Shown: in pieces, positions 18,432-26,955 of the stretch
How positions within the stretch are numbered: position 1 is the first letter of the stretch
Layout of the letters: the number at the start of each line of letters is the position of its first letter
From: Acholeplasmataceae bacterium
GTDB taxonomy: Bacteria; Bacillota_I; Bacilli_A; ML615J-28; CAG-698
Direction: 5' to 3'
DNA: 64,000 bases
Assembly: GCA_012841865.1 (NCBI GenBank)
Contig: DUTX01000063.1
Coordinates: 1-64,000 of the forward strand
The notes under the pieces: model-generated
The model's input: the letters and a program-made list of their open reading frames with translations, nothing else
What the model was told of the DNA's origin: nothing
Databases searched by the model: none
Position numbers and translations under genes: made by a program

Positions 18432-18722
18432 AAAAAAAGTCCCTAGGCAAATATATTTTTGCCTAAGGACGTATATCTTCATACGTGGTGCCACCTTAAT
18501 TTATTATTATTTCACAATAATAACCTCTATAAGTACAATAATACTCTATCTTGCTAACGGGAGAACCCGGTAACCCCTATGATTTCAGGATTACTACTCC
18601 TAGATGCGTTCACATTTGCTTGAAGGTACTGTCTTCCACCAATCACAGCTCGCTGAACCGAAGCAATATGTTACTATTTCTATTCATCGTCATTCATATA
18701 TAGTTGTAACTCGTATATTTTA
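18432..18722 (-). promoter_or_regulatory. T-box leader of the amino-acid ABC operon with promoter (-35 at 18740-18745)
   Basis: Promoter TTGACA (18740-18745), 17-bp spacer, TAAAAT (18717-18722). The leader has the T-box bulge AAGGTGGCACCACG at 18484-18497 and a terminator with a long GTCC..GGAC stem and T-run at 18432-18470. In Stem I the sequence GTGAACGCATC places CGC (Arg, 18606-18608) at the usual specifier position after GAA. Uncharged tRNA would pair here and allow read-through. The Arg reading is likely but ACG (Thr) is the alternative register. Confidence 0.88.
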
Positions 18723-18844
18723 ATCCTAAATCTTATATTTGTCAATAAATAAAATGTTTTCATTTTAAAAAATTATCTAATAACTATTTTTCCCTATTGA
18801 AATAAAAAAAGTTTGATATTAGTATCAAACCTGTTTTTCTAATC

Positions 18845-18932
18845 TGGTGCGGCTAGTGAGATTTGAACTCACACATCAGTACTGATACTACCCCCTCAAA
18901 GTAGCGCGTCTACCAATTCCGCCATAGCCGCA
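18845..18932 (-). tRNA. tRNA-Leu (anticodon GAG), CCA encoded
   Basis: The acceptor stem TGCGGCT/AGCCGCA pairs perfectly over 7 bp and is followed by a genomic CCA (18845-18847). The TpsiC arm has GTTCAAATC. The anticodon loop TTGAGGG gives GAG. A long variable arm (TATCAGTACTGATG) fits a class II leucine tRNA. Confidence 0.96.
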
Positions 18933-19095
18933 ATTTGGACATTATATATTATATCACAAAATCAAAAAAATGCAATACTTTTATTAACAAAGAAGATAAA
19001 ACTTGACAAAAATAAAACAAGATTTTTACTAAAATGCTTTTTTTAGTAACCTCTCAATTTATTCTAAGCGGTAAGTTATTTTAGCCTTAATTAAT

Positions 19096-19120
19096 AAAAA
19101 AATGCAAACCGAAGTTTGCA
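19096..19120 (-). terminator. Terminator with UUCG tetraloop
   Basis: Minus-strand stem GCAAAC-TTCG-GTTTGC (19103-19120) followed by seven T. It ends the zinc-ribbon gene. Confidence 0.9.
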
Positions 19121-19137
19121 ATAAAATTTAGATTTGC

Positions 19138-19428
19138 TTAATTTTTCTTTTTGTTGGACTCTTTAACGAGTAAGTAAATAATTGCTGCCGGCCAGAAGGC
19201 AATCAAAAGGACGATGAAGATTACCCAATTGATTTCTTCATCTTTTTTATTTTTGGTTTGATAGGAAGCATAGGAGGTTCCATCTTGGTGTTTATTTCTG
19301 GTTTGAGAAGAAGAATAGGTTGTTTTTTCTTGTTGCCTCGGTCGCTTGACGGAACCACAATAAGGACATTTTTTATCAGTTACGTATATTATATTTCCAC
19401 AGGAACGACATTCACATGATTCTCTCAT
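19138..19428 (-). CDS. Zinc-ribbon membrane protein
   Basis: 96 residues. An N-terminal zinc ribbon has four cysteines in two CxxC pairs (CRSCG at about 7-10, CPYCG at about 21-24). A Ser/Gln-rich linker and one C-terminal transmembrane helix (WVIFIVLLIAFWPAAIIYLL) follow. The layout suggests a small membrane adaptor that faces the cytoplasm. The two genes upstream also include a zinc-ribbon protein. Function unknown. Confidence 0.75.
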   Translation of the reverse strand: MRESCECRSCGNIIYVTDKKCPYCGSVKRPRQQEKTTYSSSQTRNKHQDGTSYASYQTKNKKDEEINWVIFIVLLIAFWPAAIIYLLVKESNKKKN

Positions 19429-19496
19429 CTTTTCACCCTCTCACAAAAATAATATTCTTTGGGTTTTTCCAGAATTATTAAAGTCCACAACTTCAT

Positions 19497-19991
19497 TTAT
19501 TTCTCCTTGGCTTTTCCGACAGCGGAAACAAAGCGTCCATTTTCGTCGTAGTAATCATCTTCGTTTACAACGGGAATATTGTTTCCTTCTAATAATGTTT
19601 CTACTTGTTTTATTCTTGCGGTAAGGAGATCCAGGGCCAAGACTAAAGCAAGATAAATAATGGTCGTAAGGAAGATAATTGTTACCGAAAAGATTAAAAA
19701 AGGCTCTTTTCTGGTCATTAGATATCTGATTAATAAAGGCAAGAACTGATAAATTAGGGTTGCCGTTAATTGAATCGCTAGATTAGCGGGCTCTTTTTTA
19801 AAGAAAACTGCATAAATCAACATCGCAAGTAAAGCAAATGTTGCAAGTCCTTTTGAAATATAATAAAGGAGGCGGGCATTTTCTAATTCTAAAGGAAGAT
19901 AACTTTCCAGAAGCAATCCCATTACAATTGAAAAAGCAAGAGTTAATAAGCCGATAATCAAAAAGTATAAACCAAAACGGATTTTACTCAT
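19497..19991 (-). CDS. Hypothetical four-helix membrane protein
   Basis: 164 residues with four hydrophobic segments and a charged C-terminal tail (NEDDYYDENGRF). I prefer the ATG at 19991 because GGGGTG lies six bases upstream; a GTG at 20000 overlaps the previous gene. It directly follows the SPFH/zinc-ribbon gene and is probably co-transcribed. No family recognised. Confidence 0.65.
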   Translation of the reverse strand: MSKIRFGLYFLIIGLLTLAFSIVMGLLLESYLPLELENARLLYYISKGLATFALLAMLIYAVFFKKEPANLAIQLTATLIYQFLPLLIRYLMTRKEPFLIFSVTIIFLTTIIYLALVLALDLLTARIKQVETLLEGNNIPVVNEDDYYDENGRFVSAVGKAKEK

Positions 19992-19992
19992 A

Positions 19993-21048
19993 TTATTCAC
20001 CCCGCTTTATATTTGTTCCGCATTCGGGACAGAATTTTACATTTCCCGGGAGTTCTTTATTGCATGAGGGACAATTTTGTTTTACTCTTGCGCCGCATTG
20101 GGGGCAGAAATTAACGTTTCCGACAACATTTCCGCAATTCCCGCAAGTTTTTGTTGCAGGTGGGATAATCGGATTTTCGCGATTCAACATATCACCGACC
20201 GCTTGACCGGCTCCAACTCCAAGGCCAAGTCCGATTCCTGCTCCGGCAATCGCTCCGCCTGTGCCTTCGTTTTCAGCTGCCTTTTCCAGAACATCAAAAC
20301 CGCGGGCGGTCCGATAACGATAATCACCCATGATATCAAATTCGGCTTTTTTATTAAGAATTTCATTAATCTTATCTAAATCTTCATCGGGTACGTTAAT
20401 TGATTCAAAATAGAAATTTATTAATTCAATACCAAATCTTTCAAACTCTGGTGCGAGTCTTTCTTTACATACACTTGAAATCTCTTCGAGATAAACCGAC
20501 ATATCCAAGAGGCCAATATCTTTATGAATGATGTATTCGCCGAGGACGGTTTTTACTTTGGTATTGATTAAACCTCTGAAAAAATCACTGAGGATCTCAA
20601 ATTCCAAAAGATTATTTGTATTGATTGCTCCGAGTAAAGTCGTGATTAAAAATTGGTAGTTGGCGATGCGGACCCCGAATTGCCCCCGCGCTCTCGCCCT
20701 TACTTTTACATTAAAATTGGGATCAATTACTTGCAGCGGATCCTTCGTTCCCCATAGCATATCTAATTTGATTGTTTTATTTACAAAATAAAATTCCATT
20801 GGAAAAGGAACTTTTCCGCCGTAGACACTTTTAATTAAATCTTCGATAAAAGGGAAATTTTCGGTAGTGACTGTAAAGATGCCGCTTTCAAAGATGTTTT
20901 CTACTTTACCGGCATGAACGGCGACTGCGACCTGTCCCGGTCCGACAATCAATTTTGACTTGGTAGTAATTTCAGTACAAGGATGTTTATAGACAATCCA
21001 TTTTCGGTCGCTAAAGCCATCAAATTTTATAACATCAAAAAGTGCCAT
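19993..21048 (-). CDS. SPFH-domain protein with C-terminal double zinc ribbon (YdjI-like)
   Basis: 351 residues. The first 260 match the SPFH/'virion core' type: MALFDVIKFDG, YKHPCTEITTKSKLIVGPGQVAV and SVYGGKVPFPMEFYFVN. A Gly-rich linker near 265-290 leads to two zinc ribbons (CGNCG..CPQCG and CPSCNK..CPECG). B. subtilis YdjI is a known relative that recruits factors to membranes with YdjG/YdjH. It probably forms a membrane-associated scaffold. It heads a cluster with two small membrane proteins. Confidence 0.85.
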   Translation of the reverse strand: MALFDVIKFDGFSDRKWIVYKHPCTEITTKSKLIVGPGQVAVAVHAGKVENIFESGIFTVTTENFPFIEDLIKSVYGGKVPFPMEFYFVNKTIKLDMLWGTKDPLQVIDPNFNVKVRARARGQFGVRIANYQFLITTLLGAINTNNLLEFEILSDFFRGLINTKVKTVLGEYIIHKDIGLLDMSVYLEEISSVCKERLAPEFERFGIELINFYFESINVPDEDLDKINEILNKKAEFDIMGDYRYRTARGFDVLEKAAENEGTGGAIAGAGIGLGLGVGAGQAVGDMLNRENPIIPPATKTCGNCGNVVGNVNFCPQCGARVKQNCPSCNKELPGNVKFCPECGTNIKRGE

Positions 21049-21228
21049 TTACTTTCCTTCCTTTCATTTTCTTCAATAGCATTGTATCATTATTTTACTA
21101 AAATGTAAATTATAAATTAAGGCTATCTGTTTCTTTAATATACATATGCATGTCTTGGTTAAAAATATCCATGTTTTTGAATTCGTATATTTTTATGTTG
21201 TTGAGAGAAAATAAAGCCGAGGTGTCTT

Positions 21229-22098
21229 ATGAATTGTACGATTTTGTTGGGAGAAGTAAATTCAGAAAAGATTGATAAAGAATGGGTTTTAGAATTTAAT
21301 AATTTTTTACAGAATGTGATTACTTATCTGAATCGAGTTTTCCAAAAATCCCTAAAAGTAAAAGTCGCTTTACGAAAAGAAGAATTTCAGGGCGTTTTTA
21401 ATAATGCCTTAACAGCTTACTTATATTATAGGCAAATGAAAATGCTTCTTTATCCGCTTGAAATCAAAGCTGGCCTTGGTGAAGGGAAGTACTATCAGAA
21501 TACGGAAACCGATGTTGTTGAAGGGCCAGCGCATTTTAATGCGCACAAGGCCTTAAGCTTAACCCAAGATTTTAAAATCAGCATTGCCTATATCTCCTTC
21601 AATAAATTCGACAAATACCTAAACTCTATCTTTCAGGCCATCGAATTCTTGGAGAAAAAGAATACGATCAGCAGTAATCTAATCAAGCTGATGGCGGAGT
21701 TTTATTTTCCGCTTTACAAAAAAAATGCAATGGATTTTTATGAGTTTACAAAAGAGAAGAACCTTCTTAAGGCTTTGAAATCCAAAGAAAACTTCTATAA
21801 CCTCTTGGCTGAAGAAGACCATTCAATCAGGGGAATCTATCCGGATTCAGATAAGTTTCAGCTTCCGAAACTGGAAGACTGTGAACTAATTGATTTAGAA
21901 ACTTTATTTGGAAAAGAGAAAGCCGATGTAGTAACTTGTTTTTGGAAACGCGGTTTTTATAGTCGGATTGCGAAAAGTTTGAATAATACAACCAGACAAA
22001 ATGTCAATAAACATTTGGAAAGCGGAATTATTCTCCAAAGAAATCTTGAAGGAAGTGTCTGTCTTTTTTTAGCGGAAAAGAGAAATCAAGTTAATTAA
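21229..22098 (+). CDS. SatD-family protein
   Basis: 289 residues. The pattern matches SatD: an FQGVFNNALTAYLYYR block near residue 65, IKAGLGEGKYY near 85, EGPAHFNAHKAL near 105, and a C-terminal helix-turn-helix-like segment (IAKSLNNTTRQNVNKHLESG). SatD was named in streptococcal acid-tolerance loci and is often encoded next to a membrane protein. Here the partner is absent and the neighbour is the pyrophosphatase. Its mechanism is unknown; the HTH hints at DNA binding. The site GAGGTG precedes the ATG. Confidence 0.75.
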   Translation: MNCTILLGEVNSEKIDKEWVLEFNNFLQNVITYLNRVFQKSLKVKVALRKEEFQGVFNNALTAYLYYRQMKMLLYPLEIKAGLGEGKYYQNTETDVVEGPAHFNAHKALSLTQDFKISIAYISFNKFDKYLNSIFQAIEFLEKKNTISSNLIKLMAEFYFPLYKKNAMDFYEFTKEKNLLKALKSKENFYNLLAEEDHSIRGIYPDSDKFQLPKLEDCELIDLETLFGKEKADVVTCFWKRGFYSRIAKSLNNTTRQNVNKHLESGIILQRNLEGSVCLFLAEKRNQVN

Positions 22099-22109
22099 TC
22101 AGAATTGGA

Positions 22110-22137
22110 TTGTAAAAAGAAAAAATTGTGCTAAAAT
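22110..22137 (+). promoter_or_regulatory. Promoter of hppA
   Basis: TTGTAA (22110-22115), 16-bp spacer, extended -10 TGCTAAAAT ending at 22137. Confidence 0.55.
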
Positions 22138-22174
22138 GTAAAAGGTTACATAAATTTTGAAGGAGATGAGTTAG

Positions 22175-24289
22175 ATGGATCTGAAAACGCTTATAATTAT
22201 CCTCGCTACAATTTTTGTAGCTGTTCTGTCGTTTGTTTTTGCTTATTGGCTTTACCGTTGGGTAAAAAAACAACCTTCTGAAAACAAAAAAATTGCTCAT
22301 ATCGGGACATTGATTAAGAAAGGAGCAAATGCCTTTTTAAAAAAGGAATATCTTTCTTTACTTAAATTTGCCGGCGTTGCAGCGGTCTTAATTTTTGTCT
22401 TTTTACCAAAACCAGTTTGGATCGAAGGCGAAAAAATTCTCAACCATGTAGTAATGACGGTTTCCTTTATTGCCGGTACAGTCTTCAGTGCTTTAGCCGG
22501 TAAAATCGGAATTATGGTTGCAACCATCGCCAATCAAAAAACAGCCGAAGCTGCTCAAAAAGGTATCAGCAAAAGTTTCTTGAGCGGATTTAGAGGCGGA
22601 GCAGTCATGGGTATGGCTGTTGTCGGTTCAAGTCTTTTTGGAGTTGCTATTGTCACTCTCGTAATTGGCAAACTCACCGGTGATTTTTCAGCCCTTATTG
22701 GCTTTAGTTTCGGAGCATCCGGTTGGGCTTTGTTTGCGAAAGCGGGAGGCGGTATTTTTACAAAAACTGCGGATATCAGTGCTGACTTAGTCGGAAAAGT
22801 TGAACTCGGAATACCCGAAGATGACCCGCGGAACCCCGCCGTTATCGCCGATAATGTCGGTGACAATGTCGGTGACGTTGCCGGAATGGGAGCAGACCTT
22901 TTCGACTCCAATGTCGCATCAATCGCTGCCGCGTTAGTAATGGCCGCTTTTCTCGGTGATAAAGTAAATTCTAGCGCTTATATAGAAATGGTTTTTGTAT
23001 ATGTTGCACTGGGGCTTCTTTCTTCAATGCTTGGAGTTATGTTCTCCCGCATGGGTAAAGATGAAAACCCGACTCGGGCTTTAAATATCGGAACTTACCT
23101 AACCACCGGACTTTTTGCAGTCTTAACTGGAGTTGCAACTTTCTTGCTCGAATTTGAATGGAGAATTTGGGGAGCAGCGATTGTTGGTTTATTGGTTGGT
23201 GTCATTATCGGTCTAACTACCGACTACTTTACAAATGACGCTCATAAACCGGTACAGCTGGTTTCAAAGGCCAGTAAATCCGGACCGGCCTTTACAATTC
23301 TTTCCGGTGTCAGCTATGGCTTTTTAAGCGTTCTTCCGGCAATGGTCGGAATTGCGATTTCAGCATTGGCAGCATTTATGCTTACTAAGTCTCTTGGAAC
23401 ATCTACCGGCCTTGAAGTCGAATTCGGAATGTTCGGAGTTTCAATGGCAGCTGTCGGTATGCTTTCGATTGTCGGGATGATTGTCAGTAACGATGCTTAT
23501 GGTCCGATTGTCGATAATGCAAGGGGACTGGCGGAAATGGGCGGACTCGGCGAAGAAGTTATCGAAGCGACCGATAAACTTGACTCTGCCGGAAATACCG
23601 TTAAAGCTGTTACCAAAGGCTTCTCAATCGGAGCTGCAGGCTTAACCGTTATTGCGCTACTTTTTGCATTTGTAATTGAGGTTAACTCTGCTGCTGGAGA
23701 AACAGTAATCAAAAACTTCGATATTATGGATCCGGTAGTATTCTTCGGAATGATTGTCGGTGCAGCTGTTCCTGCCGTTTTCAGTGCACTCTTGATGCTT
23801 GGTGTTGATAAAAACGCCCAAAGAATGGTTGAAGAAATTCACCGTCAATTTGACGAAATTCCTGGCTTGAAAGAAGGAAAAGAAGGCGTTGAGCCTGAAT
23901 ATGATAAATGTATAACAATTGCTACAACCGGTGCTTTGCGTGAACTTGTACCTGCCGGCCTTTTCGCAATCATCCTTACGGTGATAGTCGGCTTTATCGG
24001 CGGCGTTAAAGCTATCGGCGGCTTCCTTGCCGGTAATATTGTCAGCGGCTTACTTATTTCACTATTTATGAGTAATAGTGGCGGACTTTGGGATAACGCA
24101 AAGAAATTTATCGAAGCCGGAAATTGTGGCGGAAAAGGCAGCGAAGCTCATAGAGCCGGAGTTGTCGGCGATACCGTTGGCGATCCTTTCAAGGATACAG
24201 CCGGACCGAGTATCAATACGCAAATTACGGTCGTCAGCTTAGTTGCGACCTTGCTTGCGGAAATCTTCCTGCTTATTTCCTTATTCTAA
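22175..24289 (+). CDS. hppA: Membrane-bound proton-translocating pyrophosphatase
   Basis: 704 residues with about 16 helices. The catalytic loop EDDPRNPAVIADNVGDNVGD and the C-terminal GDTVGDPFKDTAGPS motif are intact. Hydrolysis of pyrophosphate drives ion pumping. At the K+-sensitivity site the sequence reads GNTVKAVTKG; Lys and Thr here are typical of K+-independent, proton-pumping enzymes, whereas K+-dependent ones carry Ala and Gly. Monocistronic, with a strong AAGGAG site. In an anaerobe it would recover energy from biosynthetic pyrophosphate. Confidence 0.96.
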   Translation: MDLKTLIIILATIFVAVLSFVFAYWLYRWVKKQPSENKKIAHIGTLIKKGANAFLKKEYLSLLKFAGVAAVLIFVFLPKPVWIEGEKILNHVVMTVSFIAGTVFSALAGKIGIMVATIANQKTAEAAQKGISKSFLSGFRGGAVMGMAVVGSSLFGVAIVTLVIGKLTGDFSALIGFSFGASGWALFAKAGGGIFTKTADISADLVGKVELGIPEDDPRNPAVIADNVGDNVGDVAGMGADLFDSNVASIAAALVMAAFLGDKVNSSAYIEMVFVYVALGLLSSMLGVMFSRMGKDENPTRALNIGTYLTTGLFAVLTGVATFLLEFEWRIWGAAIVGLLVGVIIGLTTDYFTNDAHKPVQLVSKASKSGPAFTILSGVSYGFLSVLPAMVGIAISALAAFMLTKSLGTSTGLEVEFGMFGVSMAAVGMLSIVGMIVSNDAYGPIVDNARGLAEMGGLGEEVIEATDKLDSAGNTVKAVTKGFSIGAAGLTVIALLFAFVIEVNSAAGETVIKNFDIMDPVVFFGMIVGAAVPAVFSALLMLGVDKNAQRMVEEIHRQFDEIPGLKEGKEGVEPEYDKCITIATTGALRELVPAGLFAIILTVIVGFIGGVKAIGGFLAGNIVSGLLISLFMSNSGGLWDNAKKFIEAGNCGGKGSEAHRAGVVGDTVGDPFKDTAGPSINTQITVVSLVATLLAEIFLLISLF

Positions 24290-24306
24290 AGATAAAACCA
24301 GATGAT

Positions 24307-24346
24307 AAAAAAGGTGGGGCATTTAGGATTCTAAACTCACCTTTTT
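24307..24346 (+). terminator. Terminator of hppA
   Basis: A 9-bp stem AAAAAGGTG/CACCTTTTT (24308-24316/24338-24346). Confidence 0.85.
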
Positions 24347-24391
24347 CCTATAATTTACTTCTTTTTTGAAGTTTAAAAAAGGGATAAAGAA

Positions 24392-24427
24392 AAGCTCAAA
24401 TCATTGCGATTTGAGCTTATTTTTTCT
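24392..24427. terminator. Bidirectional terminator between hppA and the decarboxylase genes
   Basis: An 11-bp stem AAGCTCAAATC/GATTTGAGCTT (24392-24402/24408-24418), T-run after it on plus and U-rich on minus. It overlaps the stop codon of the OadG-like gene. Confidence 0.88.
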
Positions 24428-24545
24428 TTTTCTGAAAAGATATTAAGATTAAGATAGTGAGATAGATGATGCCAATGCCGATAAAGACCGCAAGAATGCC
24501 TTGCCAAGCAATATTTAAACTTTCTTTTAGATTTAATAATAACAT
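24417..24545 (-). CDS. OadG-like small membrane subunit of a Na+-pumping decarboxylase
   Basis: 42 codons (MLLLNLKESLNIAWQGILAV..., ending in FQKKKK). A perfect AGGAGG lies six bases before the ATG and 12 bases separate it from the oadB stop. One transmembrane helix with a short N-terminal amphipathic part and a Lys-rich tail matches the gamma/delta-type subunits that hold the beta subunit to the alpha subunit. The C-terminal extension of classical OadG is missing. Its stop codon lies inside the terminator stem. Confidence 0.75.
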   Translation of the reverse strand: MLLLNLKESLNIAWQGILAVFIGIGIIYLTILILISFQKKKK

Positions 24546-24557
24546 TTGCGTCCTCCT

Positions 24558-25700
24558 TTATAATAAACCGCTAAAAAGCGAGAGAATTACTCCTCCGGCT
24601 AAAACCGAGGCGATTTGACCGGAGACGTTTGCGGAAACGGCATGCATCAACAGATGGTTTTCCGGATCTGCTTCGAGACCCATTTTTTGAACAACTCTTG
24701 CGGACATCGGGAAAGCGGATATTCCTGCGGCCCCGACCATCGGATTGATTTTATTTTTCGTAAAGAGATTAATCACTTTCGCAAACAACACACCACCAAT
24801 CGTATCAAAGACGAAAGCAGCGAGACCAAGGCCCATAATCATTACTGTTTGCCAGGTCAGGAAGTCTTTAGCTTGCATTGTAAAGGCAATTGAGAGTCCC
24901 AATAAAAGAGTAATCAGATTTACCAAAGATGTTCTTGCGGTTTCCGCAAGTCCATCAAGGACACCACATTCACGGAGCAGGTTTCCAAACATCAGGAATC
25001 CGACTAAAGCGAGTGATTCCGGAGCAATCAAACCGGCAATTAAAGTAACTGCTATCGGAAAGATAACCTTTGCGGTTTTGGAGACTGTTTTCGGATTATA
25101 CGGCATCCGGATTTTTCTTTCCTTCTTGGTTGTAACCATTTTGATTGCTAATGGTTGGATAATCGGTACCAAAGCCATATAGGAATAAGCTACGACTGTA
25201 ATCGGACCGACATATTGTGATTTTAAGACATTCGCAACCAAAATTGTGGTGGGACCGTCAGCGGCTCCGATAATACCGATGGAAGCGGCATCTTTTAGAT
25301 CAAAACCGATTGCGGTAGCGATAATGATGGTAACAAAAATTCCCACTTGGGCTGCAGCTCCGAAAAAGATTAATTTCGGATTTGAAAGGAGCGGTCCGAA
25401 GTCAATCATCGCTCCGATTCCGATAAAAAGAAGGAGCGGGAAGAGTTCACCCATGGAAATCCCGAAATTGTAGAGGATCTGGATTGCTCCATGCGCTTCT
25501 TCACCACCGATCATTTGGGTGAGAACGCCAGATAAGGGGATATTTACCAAAATTGCTCCAAAGCCGATCGGCAATAATAATGAAGGCTCAACCTTAAAGC
25601 GGATTGCAAGAAAAATCAATAAGAATCCGATTGCGAACATCACAAGATTTTGCCAAGTAATTTCTTTAAATGATTGCAATAGAAAATCAAAAAAATCCAT
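24558..25700 (-). CDS. oadB: Sodium-ion-translocating decarboxylase, beta subunit
   Basis: 380 residues with about ten helices. The family motif IGIIGAADGPTTILVANVLKS carries the Asp that takes part in decarboxylation and Na+ transport. The GGVLFAKVINLFTKNKINPMVGAAGISAFPMSAR block is also typical. It pumps Na+ out by decarboxylating a carboxybiotin carrier. Neither the alpha subunit nor a biotin carrier is in this window, so the substrate (oxaloacetate, methylmalonyl-CoA or glutaconyl-CoA) cannot be told. Confidence 0.95.
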   Translation of the reverse strand: MDFFDFLLQSFKEITWQNLVMFAIGFLLIFLAIRFKVEPSLLLPIGFGAILVNIPLSGVLTQMIGGEEAHGAIQILYNFGISMGELFPLLLFIGIGAMIDFGPLLSNPKLIFFGAAAQVGIFVTIIIATAIGFDLKDAASIGIIGAADGPTTILVANVLKSQYVGPITVVAYSYMALVPIIQPLAIKMVTTKKERKIRMPYNPKTVSKTAKVIFPIAVTLIAGLIAPESLALVGFLMFGNLLRECGVLDGLAETARTSLVNLITLLLGLSIAFTMQAKDFLTWQTVMIMGLGLAAFVFDTIGGVLFAKVINLFTKNKINPMVGAAGISAFPMSARVVQKMGLEADPENHLLMHAVSANVSGQIASVLAGGVILSLFSGLL

Positions 25701-25905
25701 TTCTTCTCCTTATATTACAACTAGATTTCTTTCCTATTTTACAATTTTCCTAGTTCTTTGTCAAGGAAAGCACAAAGTGACTATTCTTTCATATTTTCCC
25801 AAGTTTTTTTCGAATTATGCTAAGAGATAAGAAAAACTTTTCGAATTAGCGAAAATTGTGTATAATAGAAGCGGAATGGATATTCTGGAAAGAGAGGTCA
25901 GCGGC

Positions 25906-26460
25906 TTGAAATTCAGTTTCGAACCCTTTCCTGAAATCAGAACTGAAAACCTGATTTTAAGAGAGTTAAGAATAAATGATTTGCAGGATTTATATGAAAT
26001 GCGGAAAGATCCGCGAATGAATTTATATGTCGATAATACAATCGATCAAAATATTAATGAAACCCTTGAATATTTGGAAAGAATGAATCGAGGGGTTGCT
26101 CTCGGGAAATGGATTATTTGGGGCTTGGAACTGAAAAGCGAAGTTCGTCTTATCGGAACAATCAGCATTTGGAATTTTAAGAAAGCTGAAGTTAGCGGCG
26201 AACTTGGTTATGGTCTCGATTTCCGTTATCATAAAAAAGGTTACATGACCGAAGCTTTAAAAGCGATTATTGATTATAGTTTTAAGACCCTGGAATTAAA
26301 GAGGCTGCTTGCTTATACTGAAATTAGAAACCGATCTTCAATTGCTTTGCTGGAACGATGCGGTTTCAAAAAAACTGGAGAGCTTGAAGAAAAAGGCATC
26401 ATCACAAATCTAAATTATGTGATGGCAATTTATCAACTCAAGAATAAAGGAGAAATATGA
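25906..26460 (+). CDS. GNAT acetyltransferase, RimJ/RimL type
   Basis: About 184 residues. I chose the TTG start at 25906 because AGAGAGG lies eight bases upstream. A -10 box (TATAAT, 25861-25866) rules out earlier starts. The RTENLILRELRINDLQDLYEMR N-terminus and the ELGYGLDFRYHKKGYMTEALKAI coenzyme A site mark it as a RimJ/RimL N-acetyltransferase. The substrate may be a ribosomal protein N-terminus or an antibiotic-like amine. Overlaps the ogt gene by 4 bp. Confidence 0.88.
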   Translation: MKFSFEPFPEIRTENLILRELRINDLQDLYEMRKDPRMNLYVDNTIDQNINETLEYLERMNRGVALGKWIIWGLELKSEVRLIGTISIWNFKKAEVSGELGYGLDFRYHKKGYMTEALKAIIDYSFKTLELKRLLAYTEIRNRSSIALLERCGFKKTGELEEKGIITNLNYVMAIYQLKNKGEI

Positions 26461-26906
26461 AAAAAATAATAACTGATTCTCCGCTTGGAAAACTGGTGAT
26501 TGTAGAAGAAGAGGGAATGATTACGGAAATCTATGCAACTGCTAAAGAGCACTTTATTTCGGAAACACCGCTCTTGTTGGATGCGAAAAGACAACTTGAG
26601 GAATATTTTCAAAAGCAAAGAAAAACTTTTGATTTACCGTTATTTCCTAAAGGAACTCCTTATCAAAAGCAAGTTTGGCAGGAATTATTGAAAATACCTT
26701 ATGGAAAAGTTGCTACTTATGGTGAGATTGCAAAAAGAATCGGAAATCCTCTTGGTGCGAGAAGTGTCGGCGGCGCCTGCAACAAAAATCCGATTATGGT
26801 TGTCATCCCTTGTCACCGTGTGATCGGTAAAACAGGCAACTTAACCGGTTATGCGGAAGGACTTGATAAAAAAGAGTTGCTTTTGAAACTGGAAAGTGAT
26901 TTATGA
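26457..26906 (+). CDS. ogt: Methylated-DNA--protein-cysteine methyltransferase
   Basis: 149 residues. The active-site PCHRVIG (Cys about 123) and the GARSVGGACNKNP helix-turn-helix are present. The enzyme removes methyl groups from O6-methylguanine by transferring them to its own cysteine. It is co-translated with the GNAT gene upstream. The stop is followed after 2-6 bases by a hairpin that acts as a terminator or covers the hsp20 start. Confidence 0.95.
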   Translation: MKKIITDSPLGKLVIVEEEGMITEIYATAKEHFISETPLLLDAKRQLEEYFQKQRKTFDLPLFPKGTPYQKQVWQELLKIPYGKVATYGEIAKRIGNPLGARSVGGACNKNPIMVVIPCHRVIGKTGNLTGYAEGLDKKELLLKLESDL

Positions 26907-26908
26907 AT

Positions 26909-26955
26909 AAAAACCTCCGAGAAGTAAAATAATACTTTTAAAGGAGGTATTTTTT
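26909..26955 (+). promoter_or_regulatory. Candidate RNA thermometer / terminator hairpin before hsp20
   Basis: ACCTCC (26913-26918) is the perfect complement of GGAGGT (26943-26948), which is the ribosome-binding site of the next hsp20, eight bases before its ATG. An inner helix AAGTA/TACTT (26922-26926/26933-26937) and an outer A/T helix (26909-26912 with 26950-26953) extend the hairpin with an internal loop. A six-T run follows, so it could also terminate ogt transcription. No CIRCE is present here. Confidence 0.6.

Noticed and set aside
25809-25848. Direct repeat TTCGAATTA (25809-25817 and 25840-25848) upstream of the acetyltransferase
   Set aside because: Short, AT-rich and seen only here. 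It may be chance, and no regulator is linked to it.
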